64,000 nucleotides of DNA from contig NC_021674.1 of the NCBI RefSeq assembly GCF_000247815.1, positions 14,769,562 to 14,833,561 of the forward strand. The letters are read 5' to 3'. This document shows positions 1 to 41,053 of the stretch, piece after piece. The translations under genes were made by a program, and so were the position numbers. Position 1 is the stretch's first letter, and each line of letters starts with the position of its first letter. This DNA comes from Ficedula albicollis (taxonomy: Eukaryota > Chordata > Aves > Passeriformes > Muscicapidae). A model generated the notes under the pieces. It did not search any database. It was not told where the DNA came from and saw nothing but the letters and a program-made list of their open reading frames with translations.

Positions 1-5
1 ACTAG

Positions 6-329
6 CAGAGATACATATGAAGCTTCATTTTGTTTCCCCTGTGGAAACCTGTTGACAATGGTAAAGAATAGGAGCATCATGATTTGAAGGAAATGTAGTT
101 GCAAAGAATTGAATAGAACCAGAGAGTCTATACAGAGCCTTTACGAGTGATGGTGATGCAAGTGAAACAGAGATACATATGTGATTACATTTTGTTTCCC
201 CTGTGGAAACCTGTTGACAATGGTAAAGAATAGGAGCACCATGATTTGAAGGAAATGTAGTTGCAAAGAATTGAATAGAACCAGAGAGTCTATACAGAGC
301 CTTTACGAGTGATGGTGATGCAAGTGAAA
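6..329. repeat. head-to-tail doublet, 162-bp unit
   Basis: About 6-167 is repeated at 168-329 at a constant offset of 162. The units differ mainly at the 5' end of the second copy (around 180-190) and at one base near 238. There are only two copies, in direct orientation, with no spacer. This is probably an unmerged contig overlap and not a minisatellite. Confidence 0.85.
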
Positions 330-452
330 AACAAAATTCTCAGAATTGGCTGCCTTTTAAAATTTTTTTTTATTCTAACTTCTAAGTAAAGTGGTTCAGT
401 CTGATTGCATGAGGCAATAAATATGATCCCAATGCTTTCAAAAATCTGTTTT

Positions 453-648
453 GCAAAAACATCTGGACTTTTTAAACAGCAGAAGGACAAGTTAAAAAAA
501 AAAAGTTGTTTAAAAAATCTGGAAAACTGTTTTTCCTCTCCAGTAAAAATAAAAACATCTGGACTTTTTAAACAGCAGAAGGACAAGTTAAAAAAAAAAA
601 GTTGTTGAAAAAATCTGGAAAACTGGTTTTCCTCTCCAGTAAAAATAC
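453..648. repeat. head-to-tail doublet, 96-bp unit
   Basis: The segment around 455-548 recurs at an offset of 96 and ends near 645. Both copies carry an A-run of about 11 near the middle. The 67-codon open frame at 405-608 visibly repeats its own peptide because it crosses the junction, so it is not a gene. Confidence 0.85.
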
Positions 649-2313
649 TTTATTAAGGAATTAATGAAGAAAAAATACAAGTAGAAAACTAAAGAAAGTA
701 ATTTTGGAGGGTTTGCCTACACAGGGCTTTTAGTACACTCAGATGACCCAAAGAGGTCAAGAAAAATTGACTAGTGTCAGCAGTAGTTTTGTGAGATATA
801 TTTACATTTGTCTATTATTTTTGGAAGGTGTGTTCTGGTCAGTTAGTGACAGTTTCTCTTTGCAAGGCATTCCATTGGTATTTTAGGTGCTTGCTGTCCG
901 CCCCAACCAACACATCCACTGCTGGTTTCAGTGGGTAAGACAGTGACTGCCAAAATACAAGAGTCAGGATAAAGAACCATGTGAAACAGCATGAAGTCTT
1001 AAGCACAGATTTCCAGAGTTATGCAAATCTGTAAAATTAAAAGGAGAGGGTTCCACTGGCCTTGGCAGCAGTTACATCAGTTCCCATGAGTGAAAGCAGG
1101 CTTGTGGTTGTAGAGCCATTTCAGGGCAAGAGAGTTCCTTTCAGGTGAGGTACTGGCAATTTAACTGGCCAGCAAGGGCTTCAGCACTTTCTAATGGAAG
1201 GTGGTAGTATTAATTTTGCATCTAGAAGTGAGGTCCAGGAATCTGTATTCCTGAAAATTATCCCAGAAAAGCATGCAGCTATTTAGCCTTATGCCTTTTC
1301 AGTTCCCAGTTCCCTTACCTAAAGCTTCTCAGGCTTTCCCTGAAAACTGAGGGTGCCTCCTGGCTTTCCCTCAGAGAGTGTTTCTAACCACAGTGTGTGT
1401 GCACACTCACTGAAAGAACTTCCCTGCTGCCCTAAGCCTTGCTCCAGAGTGGCTCTACTTGAAGCTGCAATGCCTTCCTAAGCCATTTAAATGATTGCTT
1501 TCCTCTGGGACGTGAATCTGGGGAGATGAATGGGTGAGTAATGCTCTATTTCTGCCCGAAGAAGAAACAAGAAATGAAATAATATTTCAGTTGAAACAGG
1601 CTTGTTGCACACAAGCATTGTTTCCCCGTCCTCCTCCCAAGGTGGTCAGAGCTGGTGCAGCCCATTGTTTTGAGTCCTCCAGGTGTTCAGCAGCCTTGCT
1701 GCCCACGGCAGCACCAAATGAGTCAGACAGGATAAGCTGAGCAGGTTTTTATTTTCACTCACATCCTGGCTTGTAGGAGTGGCTGAAAAAGATAATGTGC
1801 TAAGGTACAGCAAATAGTTTAAATATATATTATTTCAAAATTTCCATTGCAGAGCCCAGAGGTGGAAGTCCAGACAGGAAAGGGTTTTGTCAGGCAATGA
1901 CATCCAGTCTCCTCTGCAGCTGCAGCACTCAGGACTCTGAGCTAAGATGTTTGGGGTTCTGCCATTGCTGGCCTGATCAGAAGGATGTTCTAGAACCTGA
2001 GATGCTTTTTTAGGTCCTTGCTTTCCTTTTCTAGCATAAAAAACAATCACACACAGTTTTGTCCTCATATTCAACACCATCTTTGAATTCACACCCCATT
2101 TTCTGTGGTTTATGGCAACTATATCCTCTGTCTCAGCTTTCATTCTGCTGCATCAAACAAGCTGTGCTCTGGTAACCTCCTAAAATAGACTGTTCTTTTC
2201 CTTGGCTGTGCTGGCAAACCCTCTCTAGACACACTGGATTAGATGCTGCTCGCTGAAGAAGAGTACACACACCGATATGTGATTCCTCAGGGAGATGGCC
2301 AGACCTGCTGGCA

Positions 2314-2725
2314 CGAACACCTCCCTTCCCTGCCACAACTCTCTGGTTACACATCCTAAGATAAATGTTTTTGTGCCATTGCTTCATACTCATAGTGATG
2401 CTCCTTGTGTAGCATCATTCCTCAGTCACTTCATGCAGTGATCCCATACCTCACTCTTATATCAGTCATTCCTTTCTAACAGCAATTCTTTCCTTTTTGC
2501 TTTTTTTTTTTTTTTTTTTTTCGAACACCTCCCTTCCCTGCCACAACTCTCTGGTTACACATCCTAAGATAAATGTTATTGTGCCATTGCTTCATACTCA
2601 TAGTGATGCTCCTTGTGTAGCATCATTCCTCAGTCACTTCATGCAGTGATCCCATACCTCACTCTTATATCAGTCATTCCTTTCTAACAGCAATTCTTTC
2701 CTTTTTGCTTTTTTTTTTTTTTTTA
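2314..2725. repeat. head-to-tail doublet, 208-bp unit, junction at poly-T
   Basis: The segment 2314-2500 recurs from 2522 at an offset of 208. The junction is a run of about 21 T, and the second copy ends in another T-run near 2709-2724. The copies are nearly identical, with a T/A change near 2576. A break at a homopolymer is where a short-read assembly would be expected to stop and rejoin. Confidence 0.85.
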
Positions 2726-3639
2726 TTTCATCAGTTTGCTTGTTCTTTTCTTTTCCCCAAAAAACATTAAAGGAAAATGTGAAACAAAGATTAGTTCCAA
2801 GGATAATATCCCAGGATGTCATCAGTAACCTCCCTAAGTTCAGAATTTAGCATTCAACTCTACTTAACACTGTTTCCCCCTATGCTTGTGCTTTATCTTT
2901 GTTGAAGTTCTCCTAAATTCTAGTCTTCTCCAGAACTGCTAATAATTTGCATTCCAGGCTTTTCACTAAAGTCTGTTATTCAGTATCAGCAATAAAACAT
3001 TTCCTTTGCCCAGAGCACCAAGCATCTCAAAAAAGGCAAAGACTGACTGCCAGTACAAGGCTCACGTTTGGTCTTGCTTACTTGCTTGTCTTCATAAAAA
3101 GAGTTTGAACCTAAGTAACCTTGAGGTAAAAGTAGCAGGCCTACATTTTCCTGGAACATTTTTTCTTTGCCTTTTCCAAGGTATGGAACATTCTAAGAAG
3201 TGGAAAAATTTCCTAGCTCTTTTTGTAGCCATCTGGTATCACATTTACTCTCACAACTGCAATTCAATTCTCTCCTTTCAGTTTTAGAGTCCCTGAGAGC
3301 TGAGAGAATTTGCAACTCTTGACCTTTGCAGCACTTCACTTGAGGAAATTTCCACTTGTCATTCCTATTTTTTCTCCTGTCCCCACTCCTTTTAATATCA
3401 TCACTAGAAAAACAATACCAAAACCCTGAATGTAAACACCAGTTATGTTTATTTAATAGTGACCCACGTAGAGCATAAAAATATAGCAGGACTTGGCTGA
3501 GGTCTTATTCAGGTCAAATTCCCTTCATGCAGGCTGGGTTTAAGTACGTAGCTGGGATTACCAATGTAGGCGTTTCCCAAGAGTGCCAATCTTTGCATTT
3601 GGATCCTCATTAGATTTTACAGCATGGGACGAGCATCCT

Positions 3640-7078
<3,439 letters not shown>

Positions 7079-7384
7079 CGGGCAGTGTCACCGTGTGTGC
7101 CCCTGCTCCGGGGCTCGCCCGTGCGCTGGGAGGTGCCCGGGGGGCTCTGAGCGAGCCTGGAGAGTGCAGGGCCTGAGCGCCCGGGAATTTGCCGCTTGTC
7201 AAAGCGGGGGTCACGAAGGTTCGGGTGTGGAGCGTCTTTCCTGTGGAAGAGACTGCGGGAGCTGGGCCTGTGTATTCCGGAGGAGACCGACGGGATCCCA
7301 TTAATGCATATAAATAGGCAAATCTCGAAGGCAGGTGCCACGGGGACGGTGCCGGGCTCTTTTCAGTGGTGCCCAGTGACAGGA
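7079..7384 (+). promoter_or_regulatory. CLIP4: GC-rich segment, probable CLIP4 promoter / first-exon region
   Basis: This is GC- and CpG-rich sequence on the right side of the G run, grading into ordinary composition by about 7350. A TATA-like motif, TATAAATAG, lies at 7309-7317 on the + strand. A CR1 fragment begins directly downstream. By position this should contain or adjoin the untranslated first exon of CLIP4. No donor site could be chosen with confidence, so the exon is not delimited. Confidence 0.45.
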
Positions 7385-7636
7385 CAATGAGCAGTGTCTG
7401 TAAACTAAAACACGAGAAGTTCCACCTCAGCCCGAGGAAGGATTTTACACTGAGGGTGGCAGAGCACTGGCGCAGCTGCCCAGGGAGGTTAAGGACTCTC
7501 CCTCCCTGCAGACACTCAAACCCGCCTGGACACGCTCCCGTGTCACCTGCTCCAGGTGACCCTGCCCTGGCAGAGGGTCTGGATGATTTCCAGAGCTCCC
7601 TTCCAACCCCGTCATTTCAGTGAATCTGTGAAAACA
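7385..7636 (+). mobile_element. CR1 LINE 3'-end fragment, sense
   Basis: The sequence follows the 3' terminal region of avian CR1 in sense orientation. It has an AACTAAAACAC-like start, then the segment ending in GAGGGTGGCAGAGCACTGG, then the CCCGCCTGGACACG block. It ends with CCTTCCAACCCC and a degenerate terminal octamer repeat (TGAATCTGTGA). It is 5'-truncated, as most CR1 insertions are. It lies between the GC-rich promoter region and the first candidate UTR exon. Confidence 0.85.
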
Positions 7637-8166
7637 CTGCCATGTTGCAAGAGGGCCCTGCACACCACCCAAAATCTTGGGTTTACTACATGTATATAGC
7701 ATGTCTAGCACTCGTGCTGTGAATGTTCTGGAGGGGGCAAGTGGTGTACGTGTAAGAAACTTGTTCCCTGAACTTAATTTTTCTTGAGCACATCTGAGCC
7801 CATGATAAGGAGTGCCTTATACATAGTTGTCAAAAATAGCATCACATTTGTGACAGGTTCAGCTATCAAAGTGCAGAACAACTGTATGTTGTAGCCTGAA
7901 GTGCTTTAGCATTTGCTAGTTCTTATAGCACTTGCAGGAAAGCTTTGTGCTTTATCATAAATTACAGTCTAGAGTACATGAAAAAGTTGGATCCTCCATT
8001 ATGGAACTTTCTTTACATGTATATGCCGAGCTACCGTGCATTCCTGTGTAATGTGTGGATATCAAGAAACCTGTAGTTGCTGTTCAGTTTTGCCAGCAAA
8101 AGGATGTGTGCATCCGGTAACTCTTTGAAGTTTCTTTCTCTGATATTTCTGTTCTTTCATTTTCAG
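7637..8166 (+). other. CLIP4: probable CLIP4 5' intron sequence
   Basis: AT-rich sequence between the CR1 fragment and the first candidate untranslated exon. Nothing else was recognised in it. Confidence 0.5.
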
Positions 8167-8203
8167 ATATAATTCAGTTGGAAGAACGCATGGCTGGCAA
8201 ATA
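8167..8203 (+). other. CLIP4: candidate CLIP4 5' UTR exon with a 4-codon uORF
   Basis: A 37-nt segment is bounded by a pyrimidine-rich stretch ending TTTTCAG and a consensus donor GTAAGTAT. It carries an ATG at 8190. Joined to the next candidate exon at 10358, this frame reads Met-Ala-Gly-Lys-stop, with the stop codon formed across the splice junction; in unspliced RNA the frame also ends at once (TAG). The exon is supported only by splice motifs and the lack of other ATGs downstream. A transcript read is needed to confirm it. Confidence 0.45.
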
Positions 8204-10357
8204 GTAAGTATGATACTCTCTGCTGTGCTCAGCTATGCTCAGTGGCAGTTTGACAATGCTGTGAACAGAAAAATTCTGTCATTTCTTTCCTGTAATTTCT
8301 CTAATAGTTTCTGCTCTAAACTCTTTTACCAACACAGGAAAGTCACTGCTCTTTTGGAAGGCCTCCCATTCCATTGCACCAGGATTTTCCAGCTGAATCT
8401 TGGTGGAAAGTGTGTCTTGGGTATTGTTAATACCTCAGGCAGTTTTGGTTTTCCTTACAGCAGAAGTCATTATGAGGATGGCGTGGGGATGCCTTTTCAC
8501 TTCCTTTGTAGTAGTTTTCAGCCTTTTCCTTTCCCTTTCCAGCTGTGTGTGTGGGGTGCTAGCTGGCTGGGAAGCTCTTACACCTGAGCTGGCAGCCTCT
8601 GGAGGTGGTTGTGGGTGCAGAAGGTGTTGTCTTGACATTGAGTGGTACAGTGCTGTGTCGTGACATGTGCTGCATTTCTAGATGTAGACCCCGTGGTGTG
8701 AGGGTGTGCACACTTCCATTGGAGGTGTTGGCACTCCTCTGCACCTGTAAATTCGTTCTTTATGGAGTTGGGTCAGCATCTGCATTGTAGCCCTTGGGTC
8801 TTCATGCCAGCTACCTGACAGCATGGCTTGTTTCCCTGGCTGCTTTGCTTTGGCAGAATATAGATGGTGTTCTTGTCTCTGGCCCTGCAGAATGACAGAT
8901 GCCCTGGCTACTTGCACAGGTTGTGTTCTGTTTGGTCGGCTTTCCTGTGTGCCATGAACACTCTTTCTTGTATTAGTTTTGAAATATCTCTGTTGATTTC
9001 AAGTTCCAACAACTTAACGTTGTCCTACTTCACAAAATCTCACCTTTTCCTGTTACCATCTGTTCAGTCAGGTCTGGCTTCTTTTTACTGTGTTTCTTTT
9101 GTTCCCTCAGTGTAGGGCTGTGCAAAAAGCTTTTAATTTCTTTTGTGTGTGTCTTTTTCCAGTTTAAGAGGCTCAGCTAATACACCTTTTGTACTCATGC
9201 ATATTACTTGTTCCTTTGTGCATTTTGTGAGAGCTCTGTGAGAAACTTGTGGATTCATGTGTCTTATAAAGCTTTGTTTTGTTTTGCCATGCCTCTGAAG
9301 GAATATCAGATTGAAGCAGATTGATTTCACTGTTGCCCTTCAAAAGGAATTTAATTAGGTATTTGCAGCTTAAGGGACTTTCTAGTCTCTCACAACAAGA
9401 AAGCTGTTGCTGTCATCTTTATGACAGCTATTAAGTCGTTGAAATGTAAACTCTTAACTTTTCCTGACTGTAACGAAATATTAACTGAAATAATTAGAGA
9501 TATTTTTGGCCTCGCTGAATAAAAGAACACATAAGCCAATGCAATATGATAATGCTGTTGGAAAAAATAGTCCTGTCCTTCCAGTGGCCTCCTGCTTGAT
9601 CTTCCTGCCAGAACATGAACTTGTACAGCTGTATAAGACTAAGGAAATAAACTAGTTGGGAGAAAAATGAACATTTTTCACGTGGACCTTTATTTCCAAC
9701 TTGAGCACATGGAGAACTGTGTATGATGGGCAAGAAAAGGAGGCTTTAATTCATTTACTTAAAGATTAGCATCTGTAATCCACTGCTAAAATGTCTTTTA
9801 TATTAGCACATAGATTGAGAAGTCTCAAATAGTGTGACAGATTTATTTTGACTAAATCTACTCATAGCTTGTTGTGCATTAGGTAAAAAAAACAAAATAA
9901 GTCTTCTTTTAGTTTTTCATAGTTACTTGGGTATAAATTAAATGTACAAAAAAAACAAACATTCCTTGAAGCTCCATGGCTTCTTTCTGTCAAGCAGGCT
10001 GGCTAAGCAAATTCCTGAGAAAAAAGCACTGTATAGCAATATCCAGAATAAAAGTGTATGTTGTTTAGTAGAAATGTTGCTTTTGTCCCAAGTGTTTAAT
10101 GATCATTCAAGATGCAAAATTTCAGTTTTTCAACTATGAGATGCAGCCTCTGATGGTGTAATCATGTCTGTTTCTATTAAGAATAATGATTTTTTTTGTT
10201 ATTTGTTAATGGATTTGCCTGATAAAATGTCTTACAAGTGGTAGCCAGCTTTCCTCTGATCTTAACCTGTGAACCATAACTAGGATGTCACTTGGGCTGG
10301 TTGTTAGATTTTGTCACTATAACTCTACAATCATTTAGTCTTGATTCTCTTTCCTAG
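8204..10357 (+). other. CLIP4: probable CLIP4 5' intron
   Basis: No exon, mobile element or RNA gene was recognised. Short open frames at 8210-8587 and 8400-8663 have no family resemblance and begin just after the donor. Confidence 0.5.
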
Positions 10358-10419
10358 ATTGCTGTAAGGCCTGGGAAGTTGACTGGAAACAGCACGAGGG
10401 TGAAGGTTACAGCACTGTG
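10358..10419 (+). other. CLIP4: candidate CLIP4 5' UTR exon
   Basis: A 62-nt segment sits between a good acceptor (TTTCCTAG) and a consensus donor (GTAAGTG). It has no ATG, so joined to the coding exon at 10996 it adds no upstream start. It is moderately GC-rich compared with the flanking introns. Support is from splice motifs and position only. Confidence 0.5.
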
Positions 10420-10995
10420 GTAAGTGTGCTATTTTAAAACATCCAGGAGAAGAGCTGGGAAAGGAGCTGATATGGAATCGTGAGTCCAGGAGTGAATCAC
10501 TCGGTGATGAATTGTCTGCAGCTGTGTGTGGGAAGATGAAAGAGCTGAGAATTTAAAAAGAGGAGGCAGCAGTAGCTGGCAGCATGTTCTTGCTCATGGT
10601 AAAGGGTGGGAATGTGCATGCAGAGTATGAGGGCAGGTACTTGATGCCTCACATTTTCATAAAGCTATGAAAACACTAAACCATTTATCCTCAGTGTGTG
10701 TTTGCTAATTAGAGCATTAATATTTTCTTTACTGCTCAAGTGGGAGACTGGGGACAAATATGAAGTTTTCCATTACTTACATGGAAGTTTAGTGGTGGAA
10801 GTCAAAACTAGAAGTTGGCTAACCTTGACATTATACTCTATGAACTTTGTTAATTTATTAGTTTGTAACAGTGTAATAGCAGTAATAGTTTGTTTGCAAG
10901 ATCTGAGTCTCATTACATGTTATATCTTACTATGACAGAACAAATCCAAAATATTTCCAATGAGGTTGTTTACTGATTTTTTTTTCCTCCTAAAG
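10420..10995 (+). other. CLIP4: intron before the CLIP4 start-codon exon
   Basis: AT-rich intron ending in a T-rich tract and the acceptor CCTCCTAAAG. Nothing else was recognised. Confidence 0.6.
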
Positions 10996-11009
10996 TGGCT
11001 TTATAGAAG

Positions 11010-37417
<26,408 letters not shown>

Positions 37418-37520
37418 GCCACAGTGTGCTCGCAGAGTACGCTAAAGCACGTAACAGCCCCTCCTAGAATGCAAACCTCTTTCGGAGTCTTTAAATCTGC
37501 ATTTGCTTTTTACGTATGTA

Positions 37521-37558
37521 AGTATATATGTATGTGTGTGTATAGAATATATATATTT

Positions 37559-37590
<32 letters not shown>

Positions 37591-37592
37591 AA
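37521..37592. repeat. (TA)n / (TG)n microsatellite in CLIP4 3' UTR
   Basis: An interrupted TATATG/TGTGTG stretch is followed by a long alternating TA tract. It is likely variable in length between individuals. Confidence 0.9.
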
Positions 37593-37929
37593 AAGAGAGA
37601 TTAAAAAGTGTTCAGTCACGTTAAGAAGTAAAACCACTGTTGAGTTTTCTTACTTTAATGATCCTTGCCTGGAAGGTTATTAAAGCGTCTTGGGTTTAAG
37701 ATGCTGCATCATTTGAAAGCCATTCCAGTTGGAGAGCAGAGCGTCTGCAGCGTTCTCTAAAGATCCTGTGTGGTTCATGCAGTATTTAGAGGGTTTTCTC
37801 CATGTCGTAATGAACTGGAAATGTTTGTGCATTGCCCGCTTCTGACAGTGGAGGTGGTTGATGGGTGACATTAGCCTGGTTCCTGGGCACTTTGTCAATT
37901 CCAATACCAGCTGCTAGCAATAAGAAAGG

Positions 37930-38163
37930 AAAAAAAAAAAGCCAAACCCCATCCCCCCCCTTCTAAACAGTTGTGGAGTATTTTTGCATTTTATCGTTCA
38001 TCTCTCTCTTCTCTTCCTCTCCATAATGCAAAAGGGCTGATAAATAGGAAAAAAAAAGCCAAACCCCACCCCCCCCCTTCTAAACAGTTGTGGAGTATTT
38101 TTGCATTTTATCGTTCATCTCTCTCTTCTCTTCCTCTCCATAATGCAAAAGGGCTGATAAATA
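37930..38163. repeat. head-to-tail doublet, 117-bp unit, junction at poly-A
   Basis: About 37930-38046 recurs at 38047-38163 at an offset of 117. Each copy begins with an A-run followed by a C-run. The open frame at 37971-38357 repeats its peptide across the junction and is not a gene. Confidence 0.88.
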
Positions 38164-39094
38164 CAAGGATTTGCCCCTCTCCTAGTGAAGAGCAGCAATT
38201 AACTAAAAGGCCTTTAAAAAGCACAAATATGCTGCATGTCAATCTGTACAGTAACAAGCACTTTTTTTTCTGCATTTGTAGAAGGAGCTACATACAAGAT
38301 GCACTCTTTAAAGTAATGCACTTTGCACTCTCCTGGACAGCTTTCCCTCATTTTTAGAGGCTATTTTTTTGTTTGGGTGCTGCAGGCAATGAGTATCACA
38401 GTTGTAAAATGCAAATAAATGCAGAGTGGAATACGTAATACCCTTATCATAAATTAAGTCTGTATAGATACAGCAAGGTAATTCCTGCCAATGGTATGGA
38501 ACAGATACAGGGTTTTCAAGCAAGCTGTTGCCATTATTTGATTAGTTTGTGATACATGTTTCTTTTTGTTTGCTTTGGAACAGTTTCCAGTATAATTTTT
38601 TGTGAGATCTTATGATGAATTAAGGATAGTTTTAGGTGCAGGACTGTAATAGGCCTTTATGTGACATCATTTGTGTACCAGCCTTTTAGAACAGCTAATC
38701 TTTTGTCCATGTTTTAAACATAGAATATATTTTAATTCCTCAGCATATAAAACATTATCTTAACTGGATGGGTTTGTGTTCCAGAACTGTCATTTTACTC
38801 TTAAATTATTTGCTTGCTCTTGCCTGTTTGAAGAAGTGACACTTTAAATTGTAATATCCTATTTTTAGACAGAATCCTGCTGCTGTAACCTTCTAAATGT
38901 TGCTGTAGTTATTTTTCCTGATCTGTGTTTAAAATAATGCACATTGTATTCTAACTCATGGGAATTTTTAATTGAATATAAACCCTGTAAATTTTGAATG
39001 TAAAAAAAAAAATTAATGCTTTATATTTAGAGATGCAGATATTCAGTGATGTACTGAACTTTACTTTGTCTAATATCTGTTTCCTGCTGGTATT

Positions 39095-39100
39095 AATAAA
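39095..39100 (+). terminator. CLIP4: polyadenylation signal AATAAA for CLIP4
   Basis: A canonical hexamer in AT-rich context about 1.68 kb after the stop codon. Downstream sequence includes a T-rich stretch near 39131. It is the last canonical signal before composition changes to the intergenic interval. Confidence 0.6.
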
Positions 39101-40110
39101 GTGAAGCCCTGTTAAATAGTAGAGCAAAAATAATTTTCATTGGGTCTTTACAGAATGTGCATTTCTTTCTTCTGTTCTTCTGTACAAATTAAGCGCATGG
39201 GGTTCAGTGTGGAACAGCAACTGCCAACCGTGAATCAGAAGCTGTTCCCTGTCCTGCCTGTTCAGCACAGAACTGCCAGTTTCAAACAAAGGCTTTGCCA
39301 GCACACTCTGCTCAGTCACAGCCTGACGCTCCTGGGTGAGCAGTGGAGTGTGTGTGAGGAGACACTCATTATCAGGAATGCTCTTTTTCCTGCCTGACCT
39401 GGTGGAATGGGTGGAACTGCTTTATCTGAGGGGTGGCTGGAGTTCTCAAGGAGGTAGGTATGGGAAGAAGTGTGTGGGTGAGGCAGCAAGCTGGGGCAGC
39501 TTGTTAGAGTCACACCACTTAATGTGTGGTCTGTCTTGCACAGATGATTCAGTGGGAGCTTGTTTTTCTTGCAAGGGTGTCAGGCTGCACCTTCCACAGC
39601 TCTGCAGCTCCACGCAGTTCAGCTGGAAGCAGGGCCTTGGCCTCACTGAAGCTGCCTGATGGGTACAGGAGAGGGCCCAGATACCATCTGGCACTGGTGT
39701 GTTGTGCTCTACCTTCCATTTCAGCTGCAGCCAGCAGCACATCCCTCCTGGAAGCTCTGGCTGTAATTGTGCACTGTAGCTTAGAGGAGCAAGTCTCGCT
39801 GTTAGGAGGATGGAGCTGTTTCAGTAACTCTCAGAATCTTCTGCCAGGAAGCAAGAAGCCCTGTACATTTATGCTGTCTGAAACAGAAATAAATCAGTCC
39901 ATTCCAGAAAGGATTACTGATGGCTCTCTTCAAGGTGGTGATGGGAAGGGGTTTGTGCTTCCCTAAATCCAAGGTAAATTGCCATAATCCTTTACTCCAA
40001 CTCATGCAGGAGGATACTGTGTCATAGAAAAGTTCTGAAAATAAGTAGCAGTGAAGTTTGAAATTAGGTGCTGTGCAGAGGACTGTACTATCACAGCCCT
40101 GGTCTGGTTG

Positions 40111-40219
40111 GAAAAAAAAGCCAAATGGTCCTCAAAGTCCCAAGAAACTATGTAGGTAAAACCTAGAAAAAAAAACCAAATGGTCCTCAAAGTCCCAAGA
40201 AACTATGTAGGTAAAACAT
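40111..40219. repeat. head-to-tail doublet, 55-bp unit, junction at poly-A
   Basis: About 40111-40165 recurs at 40166-40219 at an offset of 55. Each copy starts with an A-run. Confidence 0.85.
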
Positions 40220-40953
40220 CTGTAGTTTATAAATAAATAAACAGATGCTCCTCAGCAATTTCGTGCACTTTGTGCAGACTCTGAGGCCAGTCCTTGTCCC
40301 ACAGTATGTCTCAGGTCCCAGTAAAGAAAATGTCTTTCCTCAGTACCCTTAGCAATTAAATCTTTTAAGTTTTCTTGAACACTGGCTGGAAAGGAGAGAC
40401 CACAGGTGCGTGTGACAGGAGGATGAGAATTTTCTTGAGGTGTCTGAGGATGGGGAATTAATTTCTAGGGCGTTCAGCCCAACTGGGCTCTGGCTGTTTT
40501 GCAGGTGGTGACAGCAGTGGTTTTCTGGGCAGGGAGCCTGCACTTCCAGAGTGCTGCTTGTCAGCAGCATCTGAGGCGCATGGAACCAAGGTTGGCTGTG
40601 CAGATCTGCAAGATGTAGTGCAGTTCCTCTGACGTGTTAACTCTGTGACCCACGAGAGGTGGCAAATCCAGCATTTCTGTCACGGCTTGTTCAGAGTTTG
40701 CAAAAGCCTTGTCAAGGACCAGGTGGAAACTGAAACTGTCCATGAAAGCCACATAGCAGAGTATCCTTTTCCCTGTCTGGCTGGAGACAGACAACTCTGG
40801 AAGAAAGGAGAATTAGAGAAGAGATTCCAGCCAGTGCCAGATCCACACCAGCCCTGTTCCTGGAGAACAGGAGCAAAGGAGAGCTCCTTTTTGAGTTAAG
40901 ACAGGGAAGAAAAAAAAATAGGAGGGAGAGAAGTCTTGTTAACCAAACCACAG

Positions 40954-41053
40954 TGCTATCCTGCAGTAGAAGGAGCCTGTGGAGGAGAAAGTTTATAGTG
41001 AGTTGCTATCCTGCAGTAGAAGCAGCCTGTGGAGGAGAAAGTTTATAGTGAGT
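40954..41053. repeat. head-to-tail doublet, 50-bp unit
   Basis: 40954-41003 recurs at 41004-41053 with one or two substitutions. Confidence 0.85.

Larger units (their letters stand above)
37418..39120 (+). other. CLIP4: CLIP4 3' UTR
   Basis: This is the sequence from the stop codon to a canonical AATAAA at 39095-39100, about 1.7 kb. It contains a TA-rich microsatellite and a 117-bp doublet. The cleavage site is inferred to lie about 15-25 nt after the signal. An earlier AATAAA near 38413 could give a shorter form. Confidence 0.7.

Noticed and set aside
405..608. Repeat-containing 67-codon frame
   Set aside because: Crosses a doublet junction; the repeated peptide is a by-product of the duplication.
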